A stretch of DNA of 64,000 nucleotides from Pomphorhynchus laevis (Eukaryota; Acanthocephala; Palaeacanthocephala; Echinorhynchida; Pomphorhynchidae), in assembly GCA_012934845.2 (NCBI GenBank), contig WNNJ02000977.1, positions 1-64,000 on the forward strand. Direction: 5' to 3'. Each line of letters starts with the position of its first letter. The stretch's first letter is position 1. Both the position numbers and the translations under genes were made by a program. The notes under the pieces were generated by a model. The model was not told the origin of the DNA and made no database searches. It saw only the letters and a program-made list of their open reading frames with translations. Shown piece by piece: positions 1 through 10,499 of the stretch.

Positions 1-28
1 TATAAGTGTATATAGTGTATATTTAACA

Positions 29-67
29 TCGTACTTGTCGCAAAAAGCAAATTTGCGTCAAGTACGA
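29..67. repeat. 16-bp inverted repeat at the truncated end of a Naiad copy
   Basis: The arms at 29-44 and 52-67 are complementary at 15 of 16 positions, with a 7-nt spacer. Homology to the Naiad reverse transcriptase starts just after it, at about 72. The hairpin therefore marks the 5' junction of the retrocopy and is not part of the element's coding sequence. Confidence 0.85.
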
Positions 68-77
68 CATTTTTCCA

Positions 78-638
78 ATGGGAAGTAATAATAGCCCAAT
101 TATAGCTGACTTGTTTTTAAGCTTTATAGAATATGAATTTGTTCATAACTGTGTAAAAACTAAATCTAAACAATATAAATATATGAAATATATGTTTCGA
201 TACATTGATGATATATGTGTATTTAATTCTAATAATTTTTATTCAATTAGTGAGCACATTTATCCAGAAAGCCTTATTCTTAACAAAACCAATATTAATG
301 ATAAAGAAGGTGTATATCTAGATATGAACATTAAATTAACATTAACTAAAACTACTATTAATTTATATCGTAAAGATGACATATTTAAATTTACAAGAAA
401 CATATTTTTGCATGAGCATTCATGCATACCATATAATATAAAATATAATACATTAAATAATGAAATTTTAAGAATTGCAACAATATGTAATGATATTGGC
501 TTTCTTCAAAATCATTTAAATAATTTAATAGATACATATTTTAAACTAGGTTACTATAAAAATAACATCAAGCAGAAAATAGTAAAATATATAAATCAAC
601 ACAAAATCGTTGAAAAGAGTATTAAACTCATATGTTGA
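78..638 (+). CDS. Penelope-like reverse transcriptase, C-terminal fragment (Naiad type)
   Basis: This 186-codon frame carries RT motif B near its start (MGSNNSPIIADLF) and motif C as RYIDD at about residues 41-45. An AT-rich, Lys/Asn-rich thumb region follows. There is no C-terminal GIY-YIG domain, in contrast to canonical endonuclease-bearing Penelope elements. That fits Naiads, whose endonuclease is N-terminal. The ATG is an internal methionine of the RT, not a native start. The last residues differ from the copy at 45750-46007, which ends in a WMDNK-like tail. This is a dead 5'-truncated retrocopy. Confidence 0.8.
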   Translation: MGSNNSPIIADLFLSFIEYEFVHNCVKTKSKQYKYMKYMFRYIDDICVFNSNNFYSISEHIYPESLILNKTNINDKEGVYLDMNIKLTLTKTTINLYRKDDIFKFTRNIFLHEHSCIPYNIKYNTLNNEILRIATICNDIGFLQNHLNNLIDTYFKLGYYKNNIKQKIVKYINQHKIVEKSIKLIC

Positions 639-719
639 AAATTGTTATGGATGGATAATTAATAATATACATTGTATTAAAATAAGATATACTAGATAAT
701 CAAATATCGTCAGAGGAAA

Positions 720-815
720 TACATCATTAGCATGTACTTGGTCCCGCTGCTATGTCGGGTAGAGGAGTTAGGGGCCGAAACCTGATAGCATAGCAGTTCC
801 TCCTGATGACCTCTA
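720..815 (+). ncRNA. Conserved H-type pseudoknot module in Naiad 3' region
   Basis: On the element's sense strand stem 1 is GGTCCC (740-745) with GGGGCC (771-776). Stem 2 is CTGCTATG (747-754) with CATAGCAG (789-796). The order S1-S2-S1'-S2' makes a pseudoknot. GAAAC (777-781) and CTGATGA (803-809) lie in the loop and the 3' flank. The other copies keep the pairing through paired or wobble changes: stem 1 is GGCCCC/GGGGCC at 19972-20008, and stem 2 is CTGTTGTG/CATAACAG in the copy near 1800. The function is unknown. A hammerhead cannot be drawn because the core pieces are in the wrong order. The stem order resembles P1/P2 of HDV-like ribozymes, but no P4 is visible. Confidence 0.65.
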
Positions 816-905
816 ATTCTTATTCTAATACAACGTCTGTTATTTATTAGTTAATTCTATTTTGTAACATAAAATACTTTAATCGTACAATAAATGTTAA
901 TAATA

Positions 906-1589
906 AAAAATATACACAGACCATAAAATTCATTAATAAATGTGTAGATAACATAAATATAGCCGGACTTTTAAATAATTCTAAAAGTAAAGAAATAATA
1001 GGGTCGGATTTAAGGAAATATATTCCAACAATAAGGTATAAGTTGTTACCGTCTCAGAACGAATGTGGATAAAGATCGCAGGGGATCAGTTAATGAATTC
1101 CAAAGTAAAGGAGAATCGATATGTAGAAACCGACGACCGAAGTTGGTTGAATGAATAAGTATGTGTAGAGAAAGAGAAGCACAGGAACGTAGGTGAGCAG
1201 AAAGAGAGCGACATTTACTTATGGAGTTGCAGAGAGATAAGGAGAATTACAATACGGAGAATTACAATGGAGAAGGTGATAAGTTAGACAGTGCAGAGGA
1301 AAACGAAGGCGATATTCAATACTTAGCCATTCAAGTTTTGATAAATAGGAGGAGATATGATGGTATTTACGAAGTCGAAAGAGGATCCACACAGCAGTAT
1401 TAATGATAAGCTGAAAAGGTTTAAGGGATGACTTTGAAGAGAAGACGAGAAGGCTAAGACAATAATCAATACGATGAAAAAGAAGTGATAAAATAAGAAA
1501 TTTGCAAAAACTAAAATCTAGAGAATTTCTGACGAGACGAATATCAATGAGAAGAATATTTGAAGATCTAGTTTTATCACAAATTAATT
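906..1589. other. Unassigned spacer, partly purine-rich
   Basis: It lies between a plus-strand and a minus-strand Naiad tail. The stretch from about 1040 to 1560 is unusually rich in A and G on the plus strand. Its 60-codon frame at 1221-1403 has no recognisable domain. I see no gene here. Confidence 0.4.
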
Positions 1590-1870
1590 CAGCTAGCTGA
1601 GTTTAACTGAGTTTTTTAGATAAAAATAAATAAATCAATAAATCAAAATGTAATAATTAGATAATAAATTAATAAAATAAATAATCGTTTTTAGATTTTC
1701 TATAATTATAATCAAGTTAAAATTAAAAATTGAAATTTAAAACAAAAGTCAATTTTATGATTTGACTAATAAATAACAGAAGAATAAAAATAAGGATTAG
1801 AGGTCATCAGGAAGAACTGTTATGTTATCAGGTTTCGTCCCCTATTCCTCGACACAACAGTGGATCAAAA
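1590..1870 (-). mobile_element. Naiad 3'-end fragment
   Basis: The reverse strand matches the non-coding 3' region of the other Naiad copies, including the module with TCATCAG/GTTTC on the plus strand at about 1806-1836. Stem 2 of the pseudoknot has a true compensatory change here: a C-G pair became T-A. Stem 1 is degraded. The fragment is placed tail-to-tail with the plus-strand copy at 72-905. Confidence 0.7.
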
Positions 1871-2025
1871 GTGTTGGCATCATCAGTAGGAAATACAATG
1901 TTTGTGACAGATGTATTCTGACTTTGTCCGATACCAAGGTGATTCAAGTCTTCTACTACTGATTCCGTATCAGAAGTCAAATTTACAGTCTGATATTTAA
2001 TATGTACGCGATTTATTATGTACGA

Positions 2026-5000
2026 GGCAGTAGTCGATTTTAGGGAAGAGAAGCGATGAAAGAAAAGACGTACAAGAACGGAAGTTGATAAGGGGGCGGA
2101 TACGGCAGATGTCACGGAGAATTAAGTTAGACGAGCGAATAAGTTAGACGAGCGAATAAGTTAGACGAGCGGACCTTGTCGCAGACGAAGGGTTTAAGGC
2201 AAAGGTGATCATCGAAATGGAAGCCTAAGAAAGTGAGATTGTGAACTATGGGAATGATTGATGAGGGAAAATATAGAGTGGGAGGAGATATGTTAGGTTG
2301 ACTAAGGCGGATCCACATTATTTTAGACTTGTCTGGGTTTTGAACGAGACGAAGATGTGAGAGACGTTTGTATATAGAAGAAAAACAGTTAAAGGCAGAA
2401 ATGCCGATATCGTGTATGTGATGGGCGGGTGCATGAGCATAGATGAGGATGTCATCAGTGTATAGCATGACGTTAAAAGAGTAAGGTTAGATAAATGGAG
2501 AGAGACAGCCAAGTAGAAGAGAGAAAAGCAGGGGACCTAGAACAGAATCTTGTGGGACCCCGCAGAAAATTGGGATGGGAGGGGAGGATGATGAATTTGA
2601 ACAAACGCGAAACGAATCGTCGGATAGATATGAGGGAAACCATGCTACGGAGAAGGAAGAAAAGCCGTAATCATAACAAAGGCGAGAAAGGGGGATGGAG
2701 TGGTCGACGATGTCGAAGGCATAGGAGAGGTCGAGGAAGATGAGAACGCTATATAGAGTTTTGTCACGAGAAATGAGTAAGTAGTTATAAATTTTCATGC
2801 AGCCGATTTCTGTGGCGTGATTAGAGTGGAAAGCGGATTGAAAAGGAGGTTACAGTTTGGATAAAGAGAGATAAACGTTGATTTGTATTAAGATAAGGCG
2901 CTCTAAGAGTTAGAAAGTTTATAAAGAAGTGAAATGGGCGATAGCTAGAAGGAAGTGAGGGTCGAGTGATCGTTTCTTAAGGAGTGGACGAACGATGGCG
3001 AATTTTCAGTGTGAAGGGTATATACGACTGCGGATAAACGAGTTAAACAAGGTGGTGAGGAAAGGGGATATTGATGAGCATATGGATTTTAGTATAAGGC
3101 TAGGCAGGTGATCGGCATGTGAGGTTTTATTGGGCAAAGACATGAGGACATTTGAGACTTCGGCAGGTGAGACATTGAGAATATGAAAGAGCTTAAAGAT
3201 GATGTGGCGAGTCGGGTAACAGTGAGATGGAATGGATACGGGATTGTAATAAAGCAACGTCGATACTTTGGTCTGAAGAAATGACGACTAGTCATGGGGA
3301 TTGATGTTGTAAGACGAAGAGGAGCGAAAAAGGATTGAGTTAAAAGTATGCCAGAGAGACTTCGAGTTGAATGAAGTGTTGATTTTTTGCTGTCAGAAGG
3401 AGTCGCGTTAGGTACGCAGTTGGTGGAGATGAGACTGACGAAGAGCAAGATAGGAATTATGGAGAGGCAGAATTAGCGAACAGATATCACATCTAAGAAA
3501 GCGGTGATAGACTCGAAAAGCATGACGGAGTCGACGCTTTGATACTAGGCATTGGATGTTAAACCATGGGGCACAGTGCAAGCGACGGTGAGGGTAAGGC
3601 TTGAATGGCACGGGAATATCAAGAGTGAATGGGAGTTCAGAATCGAAAAGAAAGGCAAGATTGTGATAAGATGAAGATGTTATTGTGAGAAAAGATAGAG
3701 ACGATTTAAGTAAGACGTAGCGGAGAAGGGGGGAGGTCGAGATTTCTCTAAGGGCGACGTAAGATTGTAGGTGTGTGAAGCGGGGGAGTGGTTAAAAGTG
3801 GGGTCAAGGGTTCCTAGAAAGTGATCGGATAGACCAGGATCAGAGATGGACAGTGAGGTGTAGGCAGCAAAATGATCGGGGACAGCGATGATGTCGAGTG
3901 CCCCGCCAATGATATGTGTGGGACAGTGGAGATGAGTTTTTAATTGTAGTTGGATAGAATGTTGATGAACCGGATGGAATCGGTGGAAGAGGGGCGGTCG
4001 AGGCGGATTTTAAAGTCGCTAAGAACGAGTAAATGGAAGGAGGATAAATAACAGTGGGAAAGGAGTTCAGCGAGTTCGATAAAAATAAGGAGGTAGGAGT
4101 TGATGGATCAGGACAGTATACAATGGCGAGATCCAGAGTGATCATACTAGAAGAACGAAGGGTGAGCAATTCAAAAGAAAAAGGACTGAAAGGGGAGTGA
4201 TTTTGCTAAGAGACGCGGGGTGACGGGCGAATGCGACAATGTAGCCATGATTAGAGAATTTAGAAAGGGATGAGCTGAGGGGGCGGTTGGATTCGAGTAG
4301 TGAGCAACAGGCAGAGGGATAACGGCGAATTGAGATGTCGTCGGAATAGGAGTGCTAGGATTCGGTGAGGCAGCAGAGATCGATGGATTGCTTGGTGAAT
4401 AGGTTAAGAATGAGATCAGATTTTTGAAGAATAGATCTAGTGTTGAGGAGGCCGACGCGGAAAACGTATGTGGCGGTGATAGGGGCAAGCGGAGAAGGCA
4501 CATAGGTGAGATGGAGCGCCATCGAATTTTGTGGCGGGTGCGGCCAGCTTGAAAATTTGCGTCAATGTTTCCGATAGAGAGATGTTTCACCGTTTTTCTC
4601 ACGACGGCGTTTTTTGGTACCGGCAGAAGAGAGTTTAGCGATTTCAGAAGGGTTGCGATAGGGGAAATGCGAGTGGCTGAAGAGGATATAAGTTTAAATC
4701 GTTGGGAGAGGACGTGTGATAGCGATGCTTGAAAACAATTTTTAGAAGAGGTGGCTGAGAAGGACTAGATTGAGAACATTTGTTTAAGCGGATGAAGGCG
4801 ACAGGAGATATGTCGTTGAAAAAGGATGGTTTATCCGCAGGGACAATTGACAAGAGGATGGATCTGAAGGCGGATCGTTGTCGAGACGTGCTTGTGGAGA
4901 TAAGGAGGTGGAAGGAGTGATATTAGTGACATTGCCGCAACGATCGGGAGAAGGAAAGCGTTTCCATAAAGGAGGAGTGACGTGAGTGGGTGATATCACT

Positions 5001-5500
5001 ATACGAGGTTGGCCGTTGAGGATATGGATGGAGTAGGCTTGACGTCGCGAGACATAAAGGATAAAGATAATATAGAGGGTGGCAAGCGATGTGAGGAAAG
5101 GTTATGAGTGGAAGAATTGTTGAGGTTGGTGGAGGAGATTTTGATTGATAGATGTAGGTTATCGAGAAACGAGACAGGCTGGACGGGACGGGGGTGAAGA
5201 TGTCATGGAATGGGATGTGTATATGATGACATGATCAGTGGTGTAGAAAGGACATTGGAAATGACGAGGGTAGTTTGAGTGGACGTGTTGGATATTAATA
5301 TGTGCTTGTGGGAGAGGTTGTTAATTAATTTGTTTGATCAAAATCCACATAGAAAGTCTTCTTTAGACTTACTGATGTCTCAAGCGATTCTTGTCCAGAC
5401 GCTACAGTCATGTCTCGAGCACTATACTTGCAGTTGAGAAGAGTTGGTATCGGTCGTAGCTGTTTTCTTAAGTCCTTCAATTAACGTCCCTGCGTGTTTA
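2026..5500 (-). mobile_element. Decayed L2/CR1-like LINE (family A), 3' end missing
   Basis: Read on the minus strand, this is a long, heavily mutated copy of the LINE also found at 40395-41600. From right to left it shows an ORF1-like stretch (about 4650-5400, with the peptide FNDISPVAFIRLNK near 4800), an APE-type endonuclease start (about 4150-4500) and reverse transcriptase pieces. These include a GVPQDSVLGP block near 2530 and an RT motif C with YTDD near 2460. The last 500 bp of the family are absent, so the 3' end was lost after insertion rather than at insertion. Many frameshifts and stops indicate an old copy. Confidence 0.75.
2121..2171. repeat. 17-bp unit repeated three times inside a LINE
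   Basis: Three consecutive units of the form AWTAAGTTAGACGAGCG occur where the sister copy at 40995-41015 has one. This is a local expansion in a dead LINE. Confidence 0.85.
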
Positions 5501-6055
5501 AGCTGTTTAATTTGCTACCGCAACTGATTGTATGTTATGTTATCTAACAAACTATTTTATGTAGCGATGCGTTCAGGACAAGCTTCCAAGCATAGCCTGT
5601 TTCGTCAATACGTGCTACAATAGCCCATCGTGCGTTTTCCACGGAAACCATAATATAGACTACTGGTGGGTGTTCAACAGAGAGATCCGATGGGTCATTT
5701 TCTATATTCGCTCACTATCATTAAAATCGCTAGGCGGGGAAATTTTTTCCGGTCTGGTATATGGACGATTGTACCTTGTTTGGGCTTATAGAAGATATTC
5801 TAGCTGATAGTCGCCTTGTTCAGATCCTGGGGAAAATCTTGGATTGAAGTGTGATTAATCAAAGTGCGATAAGTACTTCGAAGTACGCCAATAGAAGGTA
5901 TTCTGACCGATATTTGCCTTATTCAGTTACTTGAGAAAATTTTAGATTGGAGTGCAAGTAATCAAAGTGCGAGAAGCGCCATCGAAGTGCGAGATAATAA
6001 CACAGGACCAAAGTACAAAAGACGCCTGGTCAGACAAGATGCACGAGTGGATTGT
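5501..6055. other. No gene seen; contains a diverged two-copy tandem repeat
   Basis: Segments at about 5788-5893 and 5896-5990 are diverged copies of one roughly 100-bp unit. Both contain the core AATCAAAGTGCGA. No coding frame or known element is recognisable in the rest. Confidence 0.5.
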
Positions 6056-6059
6056 CATT

Positions 6060-7300
6060 GATCATAAAAATGCAACATAAGTAGGATCACCGATTTGCTC
6101 AATTGAATCTGTAAGTGAGCATCTGAATGATTTTATCTCCAGGTTAAAATTAGTCAGTTCGCGTCTGGCAAAACTTTCCAGACAGGATGCTACTTTTCTC
6201 TTAAGAAACTGTTACAATATTCCTAAGCTTACGTACCTTTTACGATCTGCTCGGTGTTTCTTAGCTGACTCTACAATTACATATGATAAAACTTTGCGCA
6301 ATACTTTTCAATCGGTCATCAAGCGAAATCGCCATTTGCACAATTCGAGACACTTCTCTCCCTGCGTAAATTTCCTCCCGAATGTCTACCAACAAACTCT
6401 CTTGTGCGATTTTAGGAGACCCTTTCTTCTCAATAGGAGAAACGCAGGAATAATTGATCGCTAAGGCTACTAACAGCTGGTCGACTTTAGCGTGCAGTGA
6501 TATCTTATTAGAAACTCCATTCCAAATACGATGGTCTCACCCAATTTACGAAACACGCAACGTGACTTTCTATAGAGTTCGCTCTCTTCTGAAAATCTAG
6601 CCCGTATTTAAACCGCTGCTTCACCACATTCCAGATATTTTCTTCAACGTTATACCCATTACCACAGTGGGAACAAGAATGAACGACCGTAGCTTCTCAA
6701 TATCAATTGCACTGATGCTTGGAGTTTGACCCTTCAGCCCTATACTTGTAAATGCGGCGTAACGACTACTGTTTCGGACGCACGTGGCATTGACTGCCCA
6801 CGTAGCATATCTCGCCATAGCCGTCACAGCGAGGTGAACAGAATTATCTGCATGGCTCTAGTGACAGCCGGTTTTCTCAAGTCCGTTGGAACCGAGTGAT
6901 ATTTGTCGAAATTATGAAAAACGTCCTGACGGGTGCATGTCGGTTCCCTGGTCTAGAATAAAGTGGATTGCCTGTGATGCCACGTGTGTGAACATCTTGG
7001 CCCAGAGTTACCAACATATGGTCACACACAGCGCATGCTCTACGGCAGCCTCAGCTGAAGTTAGAAAATGAAGGAAATATGCATGTCTCGACGAAAGATT
7101 TTTCGAACCAGTGGCAATAGAGTCCTTAAATGCGATCGGCCCGTACACCACCAAATCTCGGGATGAACTTAGCAGGCGATTGAACATGAGTAACGACGAT
7201 CGACGATCTGCGTTCTTTTTATTCCAAAGGCTAAGTCTGGCCGTTCAACGAGGCAGCGCAGTATGTATCGAGGAAAACATGCAGGATTGAGAGTCGAAAT
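6060..7300 (+). mobile_element. Remnant of an RT plus RPDG-endonuclease retroelement
   Basis: Broken plus-strand frames encode an RT C-terminal segment (DATFLLRNCYNIPKLTYLLR near 6190-6250 and YDKTLRNTFQSVIKRN near 6285-6335). Further on comes a segment reading KRPDGCMSVPWSRIKWIACD (about 6912-6971). The spacing RPDG..PW...K....D is the core of a restriction-like endonuclease seen in certain invertebrate retroelement proteins. The tail SAFFLFQRLSLAVQRGSA (about 7210-7262) also fits that family. Several stops and frameshifts make it a pseudogene. I do not assign a clade name. Confidence 0.6.
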
Positions 7301-7594
7301 AAACTTCGTTTATCTCCCTTTGAGTGTTTCTTTTTAAATTTGACAATTAAGTAAAATAATATTTAAATGTAAAAATATACATTTTTAAATTCTTTATAAA
7401 TTTCATTTATAAAGAATAACTTTTGTTTAAAGAATAATTGTTTATAAAGTTTAAATGTAAAATATAACATTGAACACAACCAGTGATTGAATATTTTATT
7501 ATATACTAAATTCCTATATTTACAATATTGTTCAATATAGAAAAAATCTTCAACAGTAGCACGTTATATGACGTCATATGTGAGCGTTTAAAAA

Positions 7595-8713
7595 TCAGGT
7601 GCATATTTCTTTCATCAAGCAATCATTAATTTCGTTTAGAAAAGATTTGTTTTCAAAAACGCTGTTATCACAACTGGTTGTTATCAATACATCACTGTTT
7701 TCTGTATTATTCACATAGCTATCTAATTCAACATGATATTGATGATTTATAGATGATCTTTTAAGTTCATCAACGCTAAACTTAATTGTTGGATTTTTTA
7801 AATTAGACTCGCAATCCAACATGCTTATATCGTTCGCATTTGGTTCCAAGCAGGTGTTGTTTTGAAGCATATTCTGCCAATCAAGTAAACAGCTATCATC
7901 GAACATTATTTGAGTTTTGTAATTGCTTTTGCTGGATTGGATTAACGCGAGATTTAACTGAGACTGGCAAGTATTGATCAATGACTGTAACTCGATCAGT
8001 TGCTGGGTATGATTACAAGAACCGTTTCTAACTTGAGATTTGATATTTCTCGAATCTGTTTGTAGGTAAAACAATTGCCACCTAAGAGTATACACACATT
8101 TGAGCATACAGAGAAGCAGATGCAGCATCGGTTGAACGCAGTGCATGAACGAAAGATTATGTTCGTCTATTAAGAGAAAGAACTCAAGCAATTGAGATCG
8201 ACATAAGCATACAATGTTATCTAATCGTTGGAGTGCTTGTTGTTCCAATTGCATCCTACACAGTCTCGGTAGATGGTTGGGTTGATCAAAGTCCATTGAT
8301 ATCCTAAGGCAGATGTTCATTAATTGTGCATGCAGTGCAAAACATTCACATCTTAAATTGTAATTCGGAATATGTATTTGACTACCGTGAATTCGTAAGC
8401 CAGCACAGAGCAAGGAGAACAGTATATTATCAAGCAAAAATTGAAGTAGAAATATCAGGGTGGCTAAGGACAATGAGTTGATGCAGTGAAGGCATAGAAT
8501 GGTTTTACATATCGTAGCTGTGGATCCTGTTAGGTAGTTTACAGAGTAATAACCAAGGATATAGTAGCATAAGCAGAACGTAACTGTACACGTACAGATA
8601 GATTTGTTTTGAGATGCTCGTCGAGTACATATTTGAATAGGATAAGTCATTACCTTACATATCATATTGACCGGTGAAATACGAATTAAAAGCGGCATTT
8701 TGTTAGTCATCAA
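7595..8713 (-). CDS. Hypothetical membrane protein, 372 codons
   Basis: This is one uninterrupted minus-strand frame in an AT-rich region, unusually long for chance here. The N-terminal third is hydrophobic and Cys-rich, with about two candidate membrane segments at residues 45-110. The middle (about 140-270) looks helical, with many Leu, Gln and Cys. The C-terminal 100 residues are polar and Asn/Ser-rich. No family motif is recognised. It could be a single-exon gene or one large exon. No acceptor is evident just before the ATG. A terminal-exon-like piece of another gene lies upstream at 8872-8949. Retroelement origin is not excluded, but no RT, endonuclease or integrase motif is present. Confidence 0.45.
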   Translation of the reverse strand: MMTNKMPLLIRISPVNMICKVMTYPIQICTRRASQNKSICTCTVTFCLCYYILGYYSVNYLTGSTATICKTILCLHCINSLSLATLIFLLQFLLDNILFSLLCAGLRIHGSQIHIPNYNLRCECFALHAQLMNICLRISMDFDQPNHLPRLCRMQLEQQALQRLDNIVCLCRSQLLEFFLLIDEHNLSFMHCVQPMLHLLLCMLKCVYTLRWQLFYLQTDSRNIKSQVRNGSCNHTQQLIELQSLINTCQSQLNLALIQSSKSNYKTQIMFDDSCLLDWQNMLQNNTCLEPNANDISMLDCESNLKNPTIKFSVDELKRSSINHQYHVELDSYVNNTENSDVLITTSCDNSVFENKSFLNEINDCLMKEICT

Positions 8714-8871
8714 AGTTTCAAATTACAATATGAAAAGCGGAAAAAATTAATAAGATTTAATAATTAAATAATTAATAATTAAAATTTAGCGGTAAATTTT
8801 AATTATTAAAAGTAAAAACTTAAAATTTTGTAAAGCAACCAAACATTTTAATAATTTATTTAAAGTTCTGT

Positions 8872-8949
8872 TTATTCAGTGTTTTGAGATCGACATTTTG
8901 CGAATTTTTCATCTAATAAATCGATGGATGTCCTCAAAGATGCTAATTC
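8872..8949 (-). CDS. Possible terminal exon of an unidentified host gene
   Basis: On the minus strand a good acceptor (TTTTGCAG) is followed by 25 sense codons, beginning ELASLRTSIDLLDEKFAK, and a TAA stop. An AATAAA lies about 10-15 bp downstream. The peptide has coiled-coil-like spacing of Leu residues. Upstream exons would lie at higher coordinates and are not identified, so this is a weak call. Confidence 0.35.
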   Translation of the reverse strand, partial: ELASLRTSIDLLDEKFAKCRSQNTE

Positions 8950-9886
8950 CTGCAAAATGAAAGCGAATGAATTAACAATTTAAATATATAACAATTTCAA
9001 CATTTTTTTTGTTTTTATAACAATTTCAATTATGATAGCTTTCATAAACATGTTAATAGTATACAACTTAAATTATTTTATCTACAAATAAGAGAGTGCC
9101 AAACTTTCCTACTTGAAAGTAAATTAAAAATTCATACTGAGATTTCATTTAGATTTTCAACGTTTGCAAGAGGAAATAATCAACATTTTTGATTATTAAT
9201 AGACAATCAGCGTGAGGTAATCTCGATTCATAACTCAGAAGTAACACTTTGGCCTTAATATTTAACTTTTAAAATAATCAAAAAGCTTAAATTTGTTTGA
9301 CATTAAGGCACGAGAAAGAAGTATCTTTATACGACTTATATATTAATATAATTAAATATAATTAATATAATATCAATTATATTAATAATATAATTATTAA
9401 TATAATCCATGATCCGTATAATTAAGTCAGAATTGTAGACTGGAAATATAAAATCACTTTAATATTTTAAATATTTGGATCATTTATATTGTACAATTAT
9501 TGATTTTTATCATTTATAAGATAAAATAAATTCCATAATTTTAAGAATATAAATCCAAAAAACGTTCATTAAATGTATCACAAATATTCACATTATATAT
9601 ACAAATATCATTAAATTATATAAATATATATTATCTATGATTCGATTCATATTTATATTGTTATTTTTTAATTAAAAAATACTGATTTTAATGCATTCTC
9701 TGATACGACCTTATTTTTATGCTAATTTTCAAAATTAGCATAAATGAAAATTATTAAAATATTCAAGATTAGCATATTTTTGATGATTTATTTTTTTATT
9801 AATTTACGAAATATCATTAAAAATTTATTAAAAAAATTATTGGAAAAAAAATTAAATATATTAAAAAAATATATTTAGAAAAAAAT
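8950..9886. other. AT-rich spacer without recognisable genes
   Basis: The stretch is dominated by simple A/T runs and short inverted AT repeats (for example about 9345-9400). No frame, RNA gene or element was recognised. Confidence 0.5.
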
Positions 9887-9960
9887 TATGGATGGATAAT
9901 AAATAATATACTTTGTATTAGAATATGATACTTGATAATCAAATGTTATCAGAGGAAATA
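9887..9960 (+). mobile_element. Naiad 3'-region fragment
   Basis: It matches the sequence around the Naiad stop codon and the first 60 bp of the 3' region, then stops where the pseudoknot would begin. An inverted repeat follows at 9992-10025. Confidence 0.7.
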
Positions 9961-9991
9961 CGTCCGTAAAATCATGAAATAGAGGTTTTAC

Positions 9992-10025
9992 TTTCACTTT
10001 TGAAAAAGAGGTTTCAAAAGTGAAA
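9992..10025. repeat. 14-bp perfect inverted repeat
   Basis: TTTCACTTTTGAAA at 9992-10005 pairs with TTTCAAAAGTGAAA at 10012-10025 across a 6-nt spacer. It sits about 30 bp after the end of a Naiad fragment. Confidence 0.9.
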
Positions 10026-10499
10026 CGTGAAATGTAGGTATTGGATCAGTAGCTGGTGATGTCCACCAATACTAAAATGTAGCATACTGTTGTTGACGTA
10101 TTAGATATGATTAAAGTAGTATGCAGAATAAAAATCGCCATTAAAATTTACAAAGTAACAATGACCGCACAGGTGTTTCTACTTAAAATTTAGAAGCAAA
10201 CTATAAATGACTAGTTTGAAAATTGCAATTAATTGTAAAAATAGGTAGGTTTTGGAATTGAAGGTAGCACCTTCGTCTACCGACGAGGATTTATTTTAAA
10301 ATCAGAAATGATTTTAAAAATGAATCAGAAACTGCACAACTTAAAAAAGTCTAGGAATATATGCAGGAAGTAATGAAGTAGCTAGAAGTGGTCTTAGTCA
10401 TGCATCTCGTTTAGAGTAATTCTTTATATGCCTTTGCAAGGATAGAATACGTAGATTTTGTTGGTAAGTTTGATGGCAATTAGTTGACTATTAGATAAA

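Larger units (their letters stand above)
72..905 (+). mobile_element. Naiad-type Penelope-like element, 5'-truncated copy with 3' region
   Basis: The copy holds the C-terminal part of a Penelope-like reverse transcriptase followed by a non-coding 3' region. The same 3' region occurs in six other places in the window (about 1590-1870, 9887-9960, 10500-10935, 19884-20270, 30700-30965, 45410-45770). Assignment to Naiads rests on the longer copy at 45410-49830, which shows the CxC motif upstream of the RT. In this copy the RT starts abruptly at motif B, so everything N-terminal is missing. Confidence 0.75.

Noticed and set aside
777-809. Canonical hammerhead ribozyme from GAAAC and CTGATGA in the Naiad module
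   Set aside because: The order is GAAAC then CTGATGA, and CTGATGA is followed by CCTCT without a stem II and GAAA. No type I, II or III arrangement could be drawn. A pseudoknot explains the conservation better.
1221-1403. Small protein gene
   Set aside because: Low-complexity Glu/Asn-rich frame in a purine-rich spacer. No domain, splice site or conserved context.
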